64,000 nucleotides of DNA, taken from Stakelama saccharophila. Its GTDB lineage: Bacteria; Pseudomonadota; Alphaproteobacteria; Sphingomonadales; Sphingomonadaceae. Positions 57,283-64,000 of this stretch are shown here, piece by piece. The stretch is from NCBI RefSeq assembly GCF_032229225.1, contig NZ_CP135076.1:787001-851000 (forward strand). Reading direction: 5' to 3'. The position numbers and the translations under genes were made by a program. The notes under the pieces are model-generated. The model did not search any database and had not been told where the DNA came from. It saw only the letters and a program-made list of their open reading frames with translations. The stretch's first letter is position 1; each line of letters begins with the position of its first letter.

Positions 57283-57672
57283 TCACTGGCACTTCACATC
57301 GCCCTTGTCGACCTGCTGGCCGGCGATCGCGCCGCCGGCAGCGCCGATGATCGTGCCCAGCGTCTTGGAACCGCCCGGCGCGATGATGTTGCCGAGCACG
57401 CCGCCGGCCAGGCCGCCGACGATCAGGCCCGTCGTGCCGTCGTCGCGCTTGCAGTAATAGCGGCCATCGGACCCGCGATAGACCACGTCGTTCTTGTCGA
57501 GCGGGCGGGGTTGATAGTCGCCCGAGCGATAATAGCGCGACGCGTCGTAATAACCGTCATTGCCATAGCCCGTGTCGCCACCAAGGCCGCCGCCCAGACC
57601 GTATTGGCTGCAGCCGCCGACCATCGTCATCGCCGCGGCGCCGGCCGCGATCATAAGCTTGTTCTTCATCAT
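57283..57672 (-). CDS. glycine-zipper 2TM lipoprotein
   Basis: The 129-residue protein has a lipobox-type signal (MTMVGGC, Cys21), a Gly/Tyr-rich stretch (QYGLGGGLGGDTGYGND), a globular piece ending YRGSDGRYYCKRDDGTTGLIVGGLAGGVLG, and a glycine-zipper helix pair (GTIIGAAGGAIAGQQV). It shares DGRYYC-x-x-x-DGTTGL-x-VGG-x-AG-x-x-LG with the next gene upstream. Probably outer-membrane or periplasmic; function unknown. Confidence 0.82.
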   Translation of the reverse strand: MMKNKLMIAAGAAAMTMVGGCSQYGLGGGLGGDTGYGNDGYYDASRYYRSGDYQPRPLDKNDVVYRGSDGRYYCKRDDGTTGLIVGGLAGGVLGNIIAPGGSKTLGTIIGAAGGAIAGQQVDKGDVKCQ

Positions 57673-57724
57673 ATTTCTCCTGTTGCGTTGTTATCGGCGG
57701 GAATAACTGCCGCCGGCAGTGGCG

Positions 57725-58054
57725 TTACTTGCAGCGGCTGGCGCCGCGTTCGATTTCGCGTCCGGCGAGGGCGCCGGCCGCTGCGCCGGCGACGGTTCCC
57801 ACCGTCCGGTCGCCGTCCGTATCGATCGTGCGGCCGAGAAGCGCACCCGCCACGCCGCCGACGACGAGGCCGGTCGTGCCGTCCGGCTTGCGACAGTAAT
57901 AGCGGCCGTCGCGACCCTTCCATTCCTTGTACTTGTGGTGTCGTCCGTGATCGTGCCGCTTGCGCGGCCCGGCTTCGGCCTGCGACGCCGGCAGGATTGC
58001 GGCTGCGGGAACCGCGAGAGAGAGTGCCGTGATCGCACTGACGAGATTACGCAT
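57725..58054 (-). CDS. glycine-zipper 2TM exported protein
   Basis: This 109-residue paralogue of the downstream lipoprotein has a signal peptide (MRNLVSAITALSLAVPAAAILPASQAEA), a basic His-rich stretch (PRKRHDHGRHHKYKEWKGR), then DGRYYCRKPDGTTGLVVGGVAGALLG and a glycine-zipper region (TVAGAAAGALAGREI). Both genes carry a tyrosine-rich motif with one cysteine followed by G-x3-G repeats, consistent with self-assembly in the envelope. The His/Lys-rich part may bind metal (inference). Confidence 0.82.
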   Translation of the reverse strand: MRNLVSAITALSLAVPAAAILPASQAEAGPRKRHDHGRHHKYKEWKGRDGRYYCRKPDGTTGLVVGGVAGALLGRTIDTDGDRTVGTVAGAAAGALAGREIERGASRCK

Positions 58055-58939
58055 CGATTACTCCACCTTTCGCTGAACGTGGGGATGAACGACCGGACCG
58101 CCGGAGAGTTTCATGAACGAAACGACAGGAAGGGACGCGGGCCGCCGCAAGGCGTGGCAGCGCACCGGCGGCGGAGCGCTATGGCAGGAAAGGGGCGAAA
58201 ATGCCGGGCGGTGCGGATCTTTCCACGATATCCACGTTATCAACAGTGCCGCTATGTTCTTTGTGCTTGGAGCGACTCGCGTGGCGGAGTCACGATCTGC
58301 TGGTAGCCGGACGGATCCGAGGCGAGAAATTGCCGGGGAAACAGAAGGTTGCAATGCGGAAGCGGCGTGCAGGTGCCTTTGGAAACCGCAGGTCGTGGAC
58401 GTACGGACGGTCTGAGACGCTCGGTGAAGCGCGATCCAGCTTCGGCGAAGATCGCGAGTAACCGATAGGCAAGGCCGCCCGAACGCGCCGACCTTCGTTT
58501 CGGTGAAGGCAGCGTGGTGCGGAACCCGGATTCCGGTCCGGGCGAAGCAGGCCGCCGAGGTCGAAAGCGCGCCTCGCCCTGGGGCGAAGACGTTTCCGGC
58601 CCCGGTGACCGACATGCGGTTCGTCAGCCCTTGCCGGCGCGGACCGTGTGATGCCGCCGATGGACGAGGGGTTCCCCGGAACCGCGTGCCCGCGAAAGCC
58701 GGCGACATGGGGGGCTGGCAGCGATGCCGGCCCCCCTTTTACGTCCGGCGGTGACGGGCGCGCGGTTAGAGGCAATGTTGTCCCGGACTCTGCGTTGTGC
58801 CGGACTCTGCGGGCGGCCCTTTTTTATACTCCCGCGCACCTTACCGCGAAGGCGGGAGCCCAGCCTGGAGTGGCGGGGACACCGGATTCCGAATTTCCGG
58901 GAAAGTTCAGGCTGATCGCAAAACCGAAAGCGTTCGCCT
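58055..58939. other. 885-base gap with a strong plus-strand terminator and no clear gene
   Basis: No conserved gene was recognised on either strand. A 35-codon frame at 58354-58461 (MRKRRAGAFGNRRSW...) has a good AGAAGG six bases upstream, but is not a known family. The minus-strand frame at 58058-58708 is long but looks like a shadow of repeats. A hairpin CCCGGA-TTCCGG-TCCGGG lies near 58530, a terminator at 58709-58740, and a 12-base direct repeat CCGGACTCTGCG at 58783-58794 and 58800-58811. TTATCAACA near 58235 resembles a DnaA box with one change. Confidence 0.6.
58709..58740 (+). terminator. strong Rho-independent terminator without a known gene
   Basis: GGGGGGCTGGCA, loop GCGA, TGCCGGCCCCCC make a 12-base stem (one G-U pair), followed by TTTT (58737-58740). 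It is oriented to end plus-strand transcription, but the nearest recognised genes on both sides run on the minus strand. It suggests a plus-strand transcript between about 58055 and 58708. Confidence 0.75.
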
Positions 58940-59476
58940 CTAGTCGCGCAGGGGATAGCGGGCGATTGCTTCGTAGCTCGCGCCTTCGCTGCCCAGCGTG
59001 CTGCGATAGAGCAGGAAATGGTGAAAGGGCAGGGGCGGCGACTCGAGCCCGGCATGTTCCTCGCGAAAGCGGCTGGTCGAGCTGCTCGTGCTGTTCAACC
59101 GTGCCAGCGTGATGTGCGGGAGATAGGCGCGACGCTCCGTCTCCAGCCCGAGTTCGACCAGGCGGCGGTCGATCTTGCGATGCAGTTCGGCCACCCGGTG
59201 CGTCGGCCCGAGCCCGGCCCAGAGCGCGCGGGGACGATCGGGCGGGCCGAACTGGCCGATCCCGGCGAGCGCCAGGTCGAAGGACGGAAAACGGACGTGC
59301 CCCAGGCCCGCCGCGATGTCTTCGGCCAGCGGGCGCTCGACCTCGCCGATGAAGCGCAGCGTGCAATGGAGCTGTTCGGCCGATTGCCAGCGCGCGTTTT
59401 CGATGCCGCCCATGACGGCCAGCAATCGTTCGCGCATGGCGCGCGGCGGCCGCAATCCGACGAACAGGCGGTGCAT
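58940..59476 (-). CDS. thpR: RNA 2',3'-cyclic phosphodiesterase ThpR
   Basis: The 178-residue protein has the 2H phosphoesterase fold with the two HxTx motifs, LHCTLRF (His37, Thr39) and LPHITLARL (His121, Thr123). Family members hydrolyse 2',3'-cyclic phosphate ends of RNA. ATG 59476 is preceded by AAGGAG; the upstream extension to 59542 is not conserved. It is divergent from the BI-1 family gene. Confidence 0.9.
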   Translation of the reverse strand: MHRLFVGLRPPRAMRERLLAVMGGIENARWQSAEQLHCTLRFIGEVERPLAEDIAAGLGHVRFPSFDLALAGIGQFGPPDRPRALWAGLGPTHRVAELHRKIDRRLVELGLETERRAYLPHITLARLNSTSSSTSRFREEHAGLESPPLPFHHFLLYRSTLGSEGASYEAIARYPLRD

Positions 59477-59598
59477 GCGAATGCTCCTTGTCAGCAACAA
59501 TATGTAACAATCGGGCGGTCCCGGTTTCGCTTGAAATAACATGCCTGCGGGCCGATATTACACCCAACCGGCACCGTTGTCGGGCAAAGGAGTTCAAG

Positions 59599-60351
59599 AT
59601 GGCAAACTGGTCTGATCCCCGGACGACCGCCGCACGTTATGCGACGGGCGCAGATACGCGCTCCGACGCGTATGATGCGGGGCTGCGGTCCTATATGCTT
59701 TCGGTTTACAACTACATGGCGTCGGGCGTGCTGCTGACCGGCATCGTCGCGATGTTCTTCGCGATGAGCGGCGCGGCCGCATCGCTGTTCAACCCGGCCA
59801 CCGGCGGCACGTCGGTGCTGGGCTGGATCGTAATGCTGGCGCCGCTTGGCATCGTCTTCGCGATGAGCTTCGGCCAGGCCCGGATGAAGACATCGACGCT
59901 GCAGATGCTCTATTGGGGCTTCGCGGTGCTGATGGGGCTGTCGCTGTCGACCATTTTCCTGGTCTATACCGGCACGTCGATTGCCCAGGCGTTCTTCGCG
60001 ACCGCCGCCGGCTTCGCCGGGCTCAGCCTGTACGGCTATACGACGAAGAAGGATCTGTCGGGCCTCGGCACCTTCCTGATCATGGGACTGGTCGGCCTGA
60101 TCGTGGCGATGCTGCTCAACGCCTTCTTCTTTCAGTCGGGCACGATGGGCCTGGTGATCTCCATGCTGGGCGTGCTGATCTTCGCCGGGCTCACCGCCTA
60201 TGACACGCAGAAGATCAAGAGCATGTACGCCCATGTCGCGGGCACCGAGATGATGGGCAAGGTCGTGATCATGGGCGCGCTGAGCCTCTATCTCGACTTC
60301 ATCAACATGTTCCTGTTCCTGCTCCGCCTGATGGGCAACAGCAGGAGCTGA
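59599..60351 (+). CDS. Bax inhibitor-1/YccA family membrane protein
   Basis: The 250-residue protein has seven hydrophobic segments after a polar start. LRSYMLSVYNYMASGVLLTGIVAMFF, FAVLMGLSLSTIFLVYTG, and the C-terminal GLTAYDTQKIKSMYAHVAG ... LGALSLYLDFINMFLFLLRLMG are BI-1 signatures; the two conserved C-terminal aspartates that gate proton-coupled calcium leak in homologues are present. The role in bacteria is uncertain. AAAGGAG fixes ATG 59599. A terminator follows. Confidence 0.94.
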   Translation: MANWSDPRTTAARYATGADTRSDAYDAGLRSYMLSVYNYMASGVLLTGIVAMFFAMSGAAASLFNPATGGTSVLGWIVMLAPLGIVFAMSFGQARMKTSTLQMLYWGFAVLMGLSLSTIFLVYTGTSIAQAFFATAAGFAGLSLYGYTTKKDLSGLGTFLIMGLVGLIVAMLLNAFFFQSGTMGLVISMLGVLIFAGLTAYDTQKIKSMYAHVAGTEMMGKVVIMGALSLYLDFINMFLFLLRLMGNSRS

Positions 60352-60379
60352 TCCCGAACGGGAAGTTCAAGACGACGAA

Positions 60380-60410
60380 GGGCCGGCGGGGCGACCTGCC
60401 GGCCCTTTTT
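60380..60410 (+). terminator. Rho-independent terminator after the BI-1 gene
   Basis: GGGCCGGCGGG, loop GCGA and CCTGCCGGCCC pair over 11 bases with one G-T wobble, followed by TTTTT (60406-60410). It begins 28 bases after the stop. Confidence 0.9.
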
Positions 60411-60487
60411 CGTGGAGGGCCGGTGTGGCGGGATGGGTGTCGAAACGAGCTTCAACGGCGGATAAAGCAACGTCGAGGCATCGAGCC

Positions 60488-60600
60488 TCGGCTTTGCCGG
60501 ACCCACCCCTCGGTCCCCTTCCTTGAAAGGGAGGGGAGGTGTTCCTCTCGACATAAGCCGGCGCGGCCGTGAGTCCTCGGTCTCCTCCCTTTTCAGGATG
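60488..60600. repeat. fragments of CCTCCCC-family hairpins
   Basis: CCCCTTCCTTGAAAGGGAGGGG (split here as CCCCTTCCTT and GAAAGGGAGGGG) at about 60515-60540 is a hairpin like those at 22.1 and 35.2 kb. CTCCCTTTTCAGGA at the right end (60584-60597) flanks the 145-base element. Between the terminator and this point no gene is seen. Confidence 0.55.
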
Positions 60601-60745
60601 CCTCTGCGAAACCCATTCTCGTCTCCCCGGCGGAGGCCGGGTTCACCGAGCCGCTTGGCTTAAGCGTTTGATATTGCAGCAAAGTGGATGCTGAAACAAG
60701 TTCAGCATGACGAATTAGGCTTCCGTTTCGCGCCTTTTACAGAAG
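60601..60745 (-). repeat. 145-base dispersed element, copy B
   Basis: This is the reverse-oriented partner of 55260-55404: same length, CCTCTGC at its plus-strand left end, and the same internal ATATCAAACGCTTAAG and CCTCCGCCGG sequences when read on the minus strand. About 13 differences were counted by eye. It is flanked by TTTTCAGGA and TCCTGAAA, halves of a CCTCCCC-family palindrome. Confidence 0.85.
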
Positions 60746-60890
60746 TCTCCTGAAAGGGAAGGGGACCGCCGTGGGCGGTGGAGGGATGCCTCGGTAGCCC
60801 CGGCAGCGATGGTCATGCTCAGTGCAGACAGGGGCACCGCGATACCCCTCCATGCTGCGCATGGTCCCCCTCCCCCAGCGGGGGAGGATT
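60746..60890. repeat. palindromic element, CCTCCCC family
   Basis: The left part TCTCCTGAAAGGGAAGGGG with ACCGCCGTGGGCGGT and the right part ATACCCCTCCATGCTGCGCA, TGGTCCCCCTCCCCC, GGGGGAGGATT mirror the order at 35.2 and 55.4 kb. The centre (60785-60840) is unrelated to the other copies. Confidence 0.7.
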
Positions 60891-61015
60891 GGAGGCGAGC
60901 GCTTTCAACCGGGTGGCAGCGTCCGGCGATCGGAGGGCCGTTCGTTTCGTATCCGCTTTGGGAACGTGGATGGGCGCCAGCCGTTATCGGGGAAACCCAT
61001 TCGAGAGGGACGACA

Positions 61016-61309
61016 ATGGCCGACGACAAGACGGGAATCGATGACCGGGCGAAGGACGGCATGTCCGTCACCCCGCCGGAGCCGGAGAGCGACGAGCAGG
61101 CGGACAAGCGCCGCAAGGAAACGTCGATAGAGGAACGGCTGGAGCGCAATCCCGAAAGCAAGGAGGCCCGCCTGGACGAGGCCGTGGAGGAATCGATGGA
61201 TGCCTCCGACCCGCCGGCGACGACGCAGCCGGTGCACCGCCACGGCCCGGCACCGTCTTCGGGCTATGATGCGGAGGCAGAGCGCAAGCGCCGGCAAGAC
61301 AAGGAGTGA
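61016..61309 (+). CDS. hydrophilic protein of unknown function
   Basis: The protein has 97 residues, highly charged and free of hydrophobic segments: MADDKTGIDDRAKDG, SDEQADKRRKETSIEERLERNPESKEARLDEAVEESMDA, then a Pro/His-rich tail ending DAEAERKRRQDKE. It is likely disordered or helical and cytoplasmic. GAGAGGGA lies six to twelve bases before ATG 61016. No family recognised. The cation efflux gene starts 48 bases downstream on the same strand. Confidence 0.65.
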   Translation: MADDKTGIDDRAKDGMSVTPPEPESDEQADKRRKETSIEERLERNPESKEARLDEAVEESMDASDPPATTQPVHRHGPAPSSGYDAEAERKRRQDKE

Positions 61310-61357
61310 GCGTGGCCGCCACGGACGGCGACCACCCGAGAGGACCGGAGCGCGTTC

Positions 61358-62353
61358 ATGGCGGCTAGGAGAGGTGGCGAGGGCTGGAAGGAGCATATCG
61401 TCATCTATGCGGCGCTGGCGGCCAATATCGGCATCGCCATCGCCAAGTTCGTGGCGGCCGGCATCTCCGGCTCCTCTTCGATGTTGACGGAGGGGCTGCA
61501 CTCGGTTGTCGACAGCGGCAACCAGGTGCTACTGCTATATGGCGAGCACCGGGCGAAACGGCCGCCGGACAGGCGGCGCCCCTTCGGCTATGGCCGCGAG
61601 CTGTATTTCTGGAGCTTCGTCGTCGCGATCCTGATCTTCGCGGCGGGGGCGGCCTTTTCCATATACGAAGGCTATGTCCATATCCAGGACCCGGAGGCGC
61701 TTCGCAGCGCCACCATCAGCTATATCGTCCTGGGCGTCGCAGCGGTGCTGGAGGGCGCTTCCTGGATGACCGCGGTGCGCGAATTCTCCCGATCCAAGGG
61801 CGATGCAGGCTGGTGGCGGGCCATCCGCGAATCGAAGGACCCCAGCGGCTTCATCGTGTTGTTCGAGGATTCGGCCGCGCTGGCCGGACTGGCCGTGGCG
61901 GCGCTGGGCGTGTGGGCGAGCCACGTCCTCGACATGCCGGTGCTGGACGGTGTGGCGTCGGTCGTGATTGGCTGTATCCTGGCGCTGGTCGCGGTGCTGC
62001 TGGCACGGGAGGCAAAGGGGCTGCTGATCGGCGAACCGGCCGACGCTGAGACTCTTCGCCGCATCCGCGAGATCGTCGGCGCGCACGATGCGGTGACGCG
62101 GGTGAACCACGTCCGCACCATCCATATCGCGCCGGAGGACGTCTTCGTCGCGGTGAGCGCCGATTTCGAGGATTCGATTCCCATGGGTCGCGCCGAGGGC
62201 ATTATCGGGGATATCGAGGACAGGCTTCGCGAGGCCGTGCCGCGCCTGGCGTCCATCTATATCCGGCCGGAAAAGGCGCAGGACACCATGCGGCACGAAG
62301 ATGCCGGCGACGGGCTGAACGGTCGCGACACCGACCGGGCGGCCCCCGCCTGA
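61358..62353 (+). CDS. cation diffusion facilitator family transporter
   Basis: The 331-residue protein has about six membrane helices and a C-terminal cytoplasmic domain. SSSMLTEGLHSVVDSGNQVLLLYG carries an H-x3-D metal site of helix II, RRPFGYGRELYFWSFVVA the conserved following loop, and FEDSAALAGLAVAALG the partner site on helix V, where E-D replaces the usual H-D of zinc carriers; this is the layout of the ZT9-like subgroup. The metal cannot be assigned. Its stop and that of the converging amidohydrolase are one base apart. Confidence 0.9.
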   Translation: MAARRGGEGWKEHIVIYAALAANIGIAIAKFVAAGISGSSSMLTEGLHSVVDSGNQVLLLYGEHRAKRPPDRRRPFGYGRELYFWSFVVAILIFAAGAAFSIYEGYVHIQDPEALRSATISYIVLGVAAVLEGASWMTAVREFSRSKGDAGWWRAIRESKDPSGFIVLFEDSAALAGLAVAALGVWASHVLDMPVLDGVASVVIGCILALVAVLLAREAKGLLIGEPADAETLRRIREIVGAHDAVTRVNHVRTIHIAPEDVFVAVSADFEDSIPMGRAEGIIGDIEDRLREAVPRLASIYIRPEKAQDTMRHEDAGDGLNGRDTDRAAPA

Positions 62354-62354
62354 C

Positions 62355-63677
62355 CTAGCCGGCGGAGGTTGCCAGGATGTCCAGTGCCGCGGCGGTCAGC
62401 GCCTCGGTCGCGGTGCCGATCACGGCCGGCGCGTCGGGCGCCCACTCGGCGCTGTGGAGCGAGGGAAGCTCGCGCTCGCCGGCTTGCGCTTCCTGCCACT
62501 GGTCCCGCGGTACGCCGCCGACCCAGAAGATCAGGCTGTCGATCGAATCGTCGGCGAGATGATAGCGGCCGAAATCCTCGCCACCCATCACCGCCGGCGT
62601 CTCGAACACGCGGTCCTTGCCGAAGCGTTCGGTGAACAGCGCTTGCATGCGTTTCGTCAGGTCCGGCGTATTGTAGGTCGAGGGCGTGAACTCGTCCTTC
62701 ACCGTCACCGTCGGCAGCTTGTCCTCGGCGATGCCGGCGGCGATCGCTTCGCCGCGGGCGATACGGGCGATGCCGTCCAGCAATTGCCGGCGGACCTCGG
62801 GCGTGTAGCTGCGCACCGTCAGCAGCAGGGTGGCGTCGTCCGGGATGACGTTGTGCTTGGCGCCGGCGTGGAAGCTGCCGACGGTGACGACGGCGGGCGC
62901 CTGCGGGTCGACCTCGCGGCTGACCAGCGTCTGCAGCTTGCCGACGATCGCCGCGCCCAGAACGATCGGGTCCCTGGTCGCGTTGGGATAGGCGCCGTGC
63001 CCGCCGACGCCGTGGACGACGATGTCGACCGAATCGACGTTGGCCAGCGCATAACCGGGATGCAGGCCGATCGTGCCCGCGGGCATGGACGCGCTGTCGT
63101 GGAAGGCGATGGCATCCGTCGGCCTTGGGAACCGCTCGTAGAGGCCGTCTTCCAGCATCATGCGGGCGCCCTTGCCGACCTCTTCGGCCGGTTGCGCGAT
63201 CATCACGAGCGTGCCCGACCAGCGGTCCTTCATCGCCGCAAGGTTTTCCGCCGTGCCGACCCAGCTCGCCATGTGCGTGTCATGGCCGCAGGCGTGCATG
63301 ACGCCGGTGGTCACGCCCTCCGTGGTCGCCGTGACCTTGGAGGCGAAGGGCAGACCGGTATGTTCGGTCACCGGCAACGCGTCCATATCGGTGCGGATCA
63401 GAAGGACGGGGCCGGGGCCGTTCTTCATCACGGCGACGACACCGGTGCCGCCGACGCCGGTGGTCACGTCGAATCCGGCCTTGCGCGCCCGCTCGGCCAG
63501 GGCGGCGGCGGTCGCGGTTTCGTTCAGCGACAATTCGGGATGGCTGTGCAGGTCGCGGTAGAGGCTGACCAGGTCGGGCAGTTCCGCCTGCGTCGCATCG
63601 TGGACGGCATCGGCCGCCGCCGGCGTCGCGGCAAGGGCGGCCAGTGCCGCGCCCCCTAGGACGAACGAACGAAACAT
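62355..63677 (-). CDS. exported M20 family amidohydrolase
   Basis: The 440-residue protein starts with a signal peptide (MFRSFVLGGAALAALAATPAAADA), so it acts in the periplasm. The M20D fold is marked by ASKVTATTEGVTTGVMHACGHDTHMA (metal ligands Cys-x-H and His), AQPAEEVGKGARMML (catalytic and ligand Glu), FHDSASMPAGTIG and MGGEDFGRYH. Similar enzymes hydrolyse N-acyl amino acids, hippurate or IAA conjugates; substrate not readable. Confidence 0.92.
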   Translation of the reverse strand: MFRSFVLGGAALAALAATPAAADAVHDATQAELPDLVSLYRDLHSHPELSLNETATAAALAERARKAGFDVTTGVGGTGVVAVMKNGPGPVLLIRTDMDALPVTEHTGLPFASKVTATTEGVTTGVMHACGHDTHMASWVGTAENLAAMKDRWSGTLVMIAQPAEEVGKGARMMLEDGLYERFPRPTDAIAFHDSASMPAGTIGLHPGYALANVDSVDIVVHGVGGHGAYPNATRDPIVLGAAIVGKLQTLVSREVDPQAPAVVTVGSFHAGAKHNVIPDDATLLLTVRSYTPEVRRQLLDGIARIARGEAIAAGIAEDKLPTVTVKDEFTPSTYNTPDLTKRMQALFTERFGKDRVFETPAVMGGEDFGRYHLADDSIDSLIFWVGGVPRDQWQEAQAGERELPSLHSAEWAPDAPAVIGTATEALTAAALDILATSAG

Positions 63678-63737
63678 GCGTCATCTCCCCACTGTCTGTT
63701 GCGCCGGAGTGTTCACCAGGACGACAAGCGCGCAGCG

Positions 63738-64000
63738 TTATTCGGCGGCCCAGCGGATCGCGTTGGTCAGCAGGCGGCGATAGTTCGGATCGTCGTAGGA
63801 TCCCGGCATATGCCCCAGCGCCGAATAGACGACGTGCCCCGTCGTCTGCGGGTTCGTCCAGATCACCGGATGATCGTCACCCATCGCAAGCTCTGGCGGC
63901 ACGCGGTAGCTGTCCTCGTCGATGCGGGCGAGGACCGTCATGCCGCTTTCGGTCGGATTGCCGGCGAAGCTGTACCATTCGTCGCGCGGCGCCCAGGGCA
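63738..64000 (-). CDS. ThuA-domain protein, 5' part outside the window
   Basis: The last 87 codons are visible, ending TAA at 63738. The end PWAPRDEWYSFAGNPTESGM, VLARIDEDSYRVPPE, HPVIWTNPQTTGHVVYSALGHMPGSYDDPNYRRLLTNAIRWAAE is the C-terminal half of the ThuA (trehalose utilisation, class I glutamine-amidotransferase-like) fold, of which the DEWY and GH pair are conserved. The rest, including any signal peptide, lies beyond the right edge. Confidence 0.9.
   Translation of the reverse strand, partial: PWAPRDEWYSFAGNPTESGMTVLARIDEDSYRVPPELAMGDDHPVIWTNPQTTGHVVYSALGHMPGSYDDPNYRRLLTNAIRWAAE

Noticed and set aside
58225..58245. TTATCAACA considered as evidence for a replication origin
   Set aside because: It is a single site with one change from the DnaA box; no cluster, AT-rich region or origin genes are present.
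58058..58708. A 216-codon minus-strand frame in the 885-base gap
   Set aside because: Its N-terminus (SPAFAGTRFRGTP) is what repeated intergenic sequence gives when translated, there is no ribosome site, and composition is unlike the neighbours.

Overview
The window is a chromosomal segment of a G+C-rich alphaproteobacterium, most likely in the Sphingomonadales (Sphingomonas group). This rests on protein style, on a gene set (DUF1192 and DUF2061 proteins, HIG1-type twin-membrane protein, class I PhaC with phasin, clpS apart from clpA, a KKQRLAEALRANLRRRKAQAR-type mini-protein) and on dispersed palindromic intergenic repeats that I associate with that order. The genus cannot be fixed. I see about 50 protein genes and two tRNA genes, and no prophage, IS, CRISPR or rRNA. 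Both ends cut a gene: gluQ on the left and a ThuA-domain gene on the right.

Layout. 0-8.7 kb: gluQ, a small membrane protein, cobalamin adenosyltransferase, the ergothioneine pair egtB-egtD, a 3-hydroxyacyl-CoA dehydrogenase, an ExoD-type protein, a nucleoside transporter and a queuosine-precursor transporter. 9-17.7 kb: acyl-CoA ligase, clpA, a DUF1192 protein, quinone oxidoreductase, argB, yggT, folD, marC. 17.7-24.3 kb: a surface-glycan type group with a GT-C-like membrane protein, GtrA flippase, methyltransferase, aldo/keto reductase, Gfo/Idh oxidoreductase and a GtrB-like polyprenyl-phosphate glycosyltransferase. 24.4-35 kb: RelA/SpoT, HxlR regulator, aminotransferase, phaC and phasin, clpS, a Crp/Fnr regulator, murA, and an MBL-fold hydrolase. 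35-43.4 kb: biotin operon bioF-bioD-bioA, tRNA-Thr, a mini-protein, an M24 aminopeptidase and a 797-residue exported protein of unknown function. 43.5-51.6 kb: katG, a lipoprotein sugar dehydrogenase with a DUF2231 partner, oligopeptidase B and a diguanylate cyclase. 51.7-56.7 kb: tRNA-Pro, yajC-secD-secF and a Mth938-like gene, then a GT4 glycosyltransferase. 56.8-64 kb: OsmC, two glycine-zipper envelope proteins, an 885-base gap with a strong terminator, thpR, a Bax-inhibitor-1 protein, a cation efflux protein, an M20 amidohydrolase and the ThuA fragment.

Themes. Storage and stress are prominent: PHA synthesis with a phasin whose promoter carries two TGC-N3-GCA palindromes, ergothioneine synthesis, KatG, OsmC, ppGpp and c-di-GMP enzymes. 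Two separated genes meet in queuosine biology (gluQ, yhhQ), and two in N-end-rule proteolysis (clpA, clpS). Most of the window is ordinary housekeeping chromosome. The least explained material is non-coding: at least four families of palindromic or terminal-inverted-repeat elements occupy most of the larger intergenic gaps, including a 145-base element present twice in opposite orientation. The most interesting unexplained protein is the 797-residue exported protein at 40962-43355.
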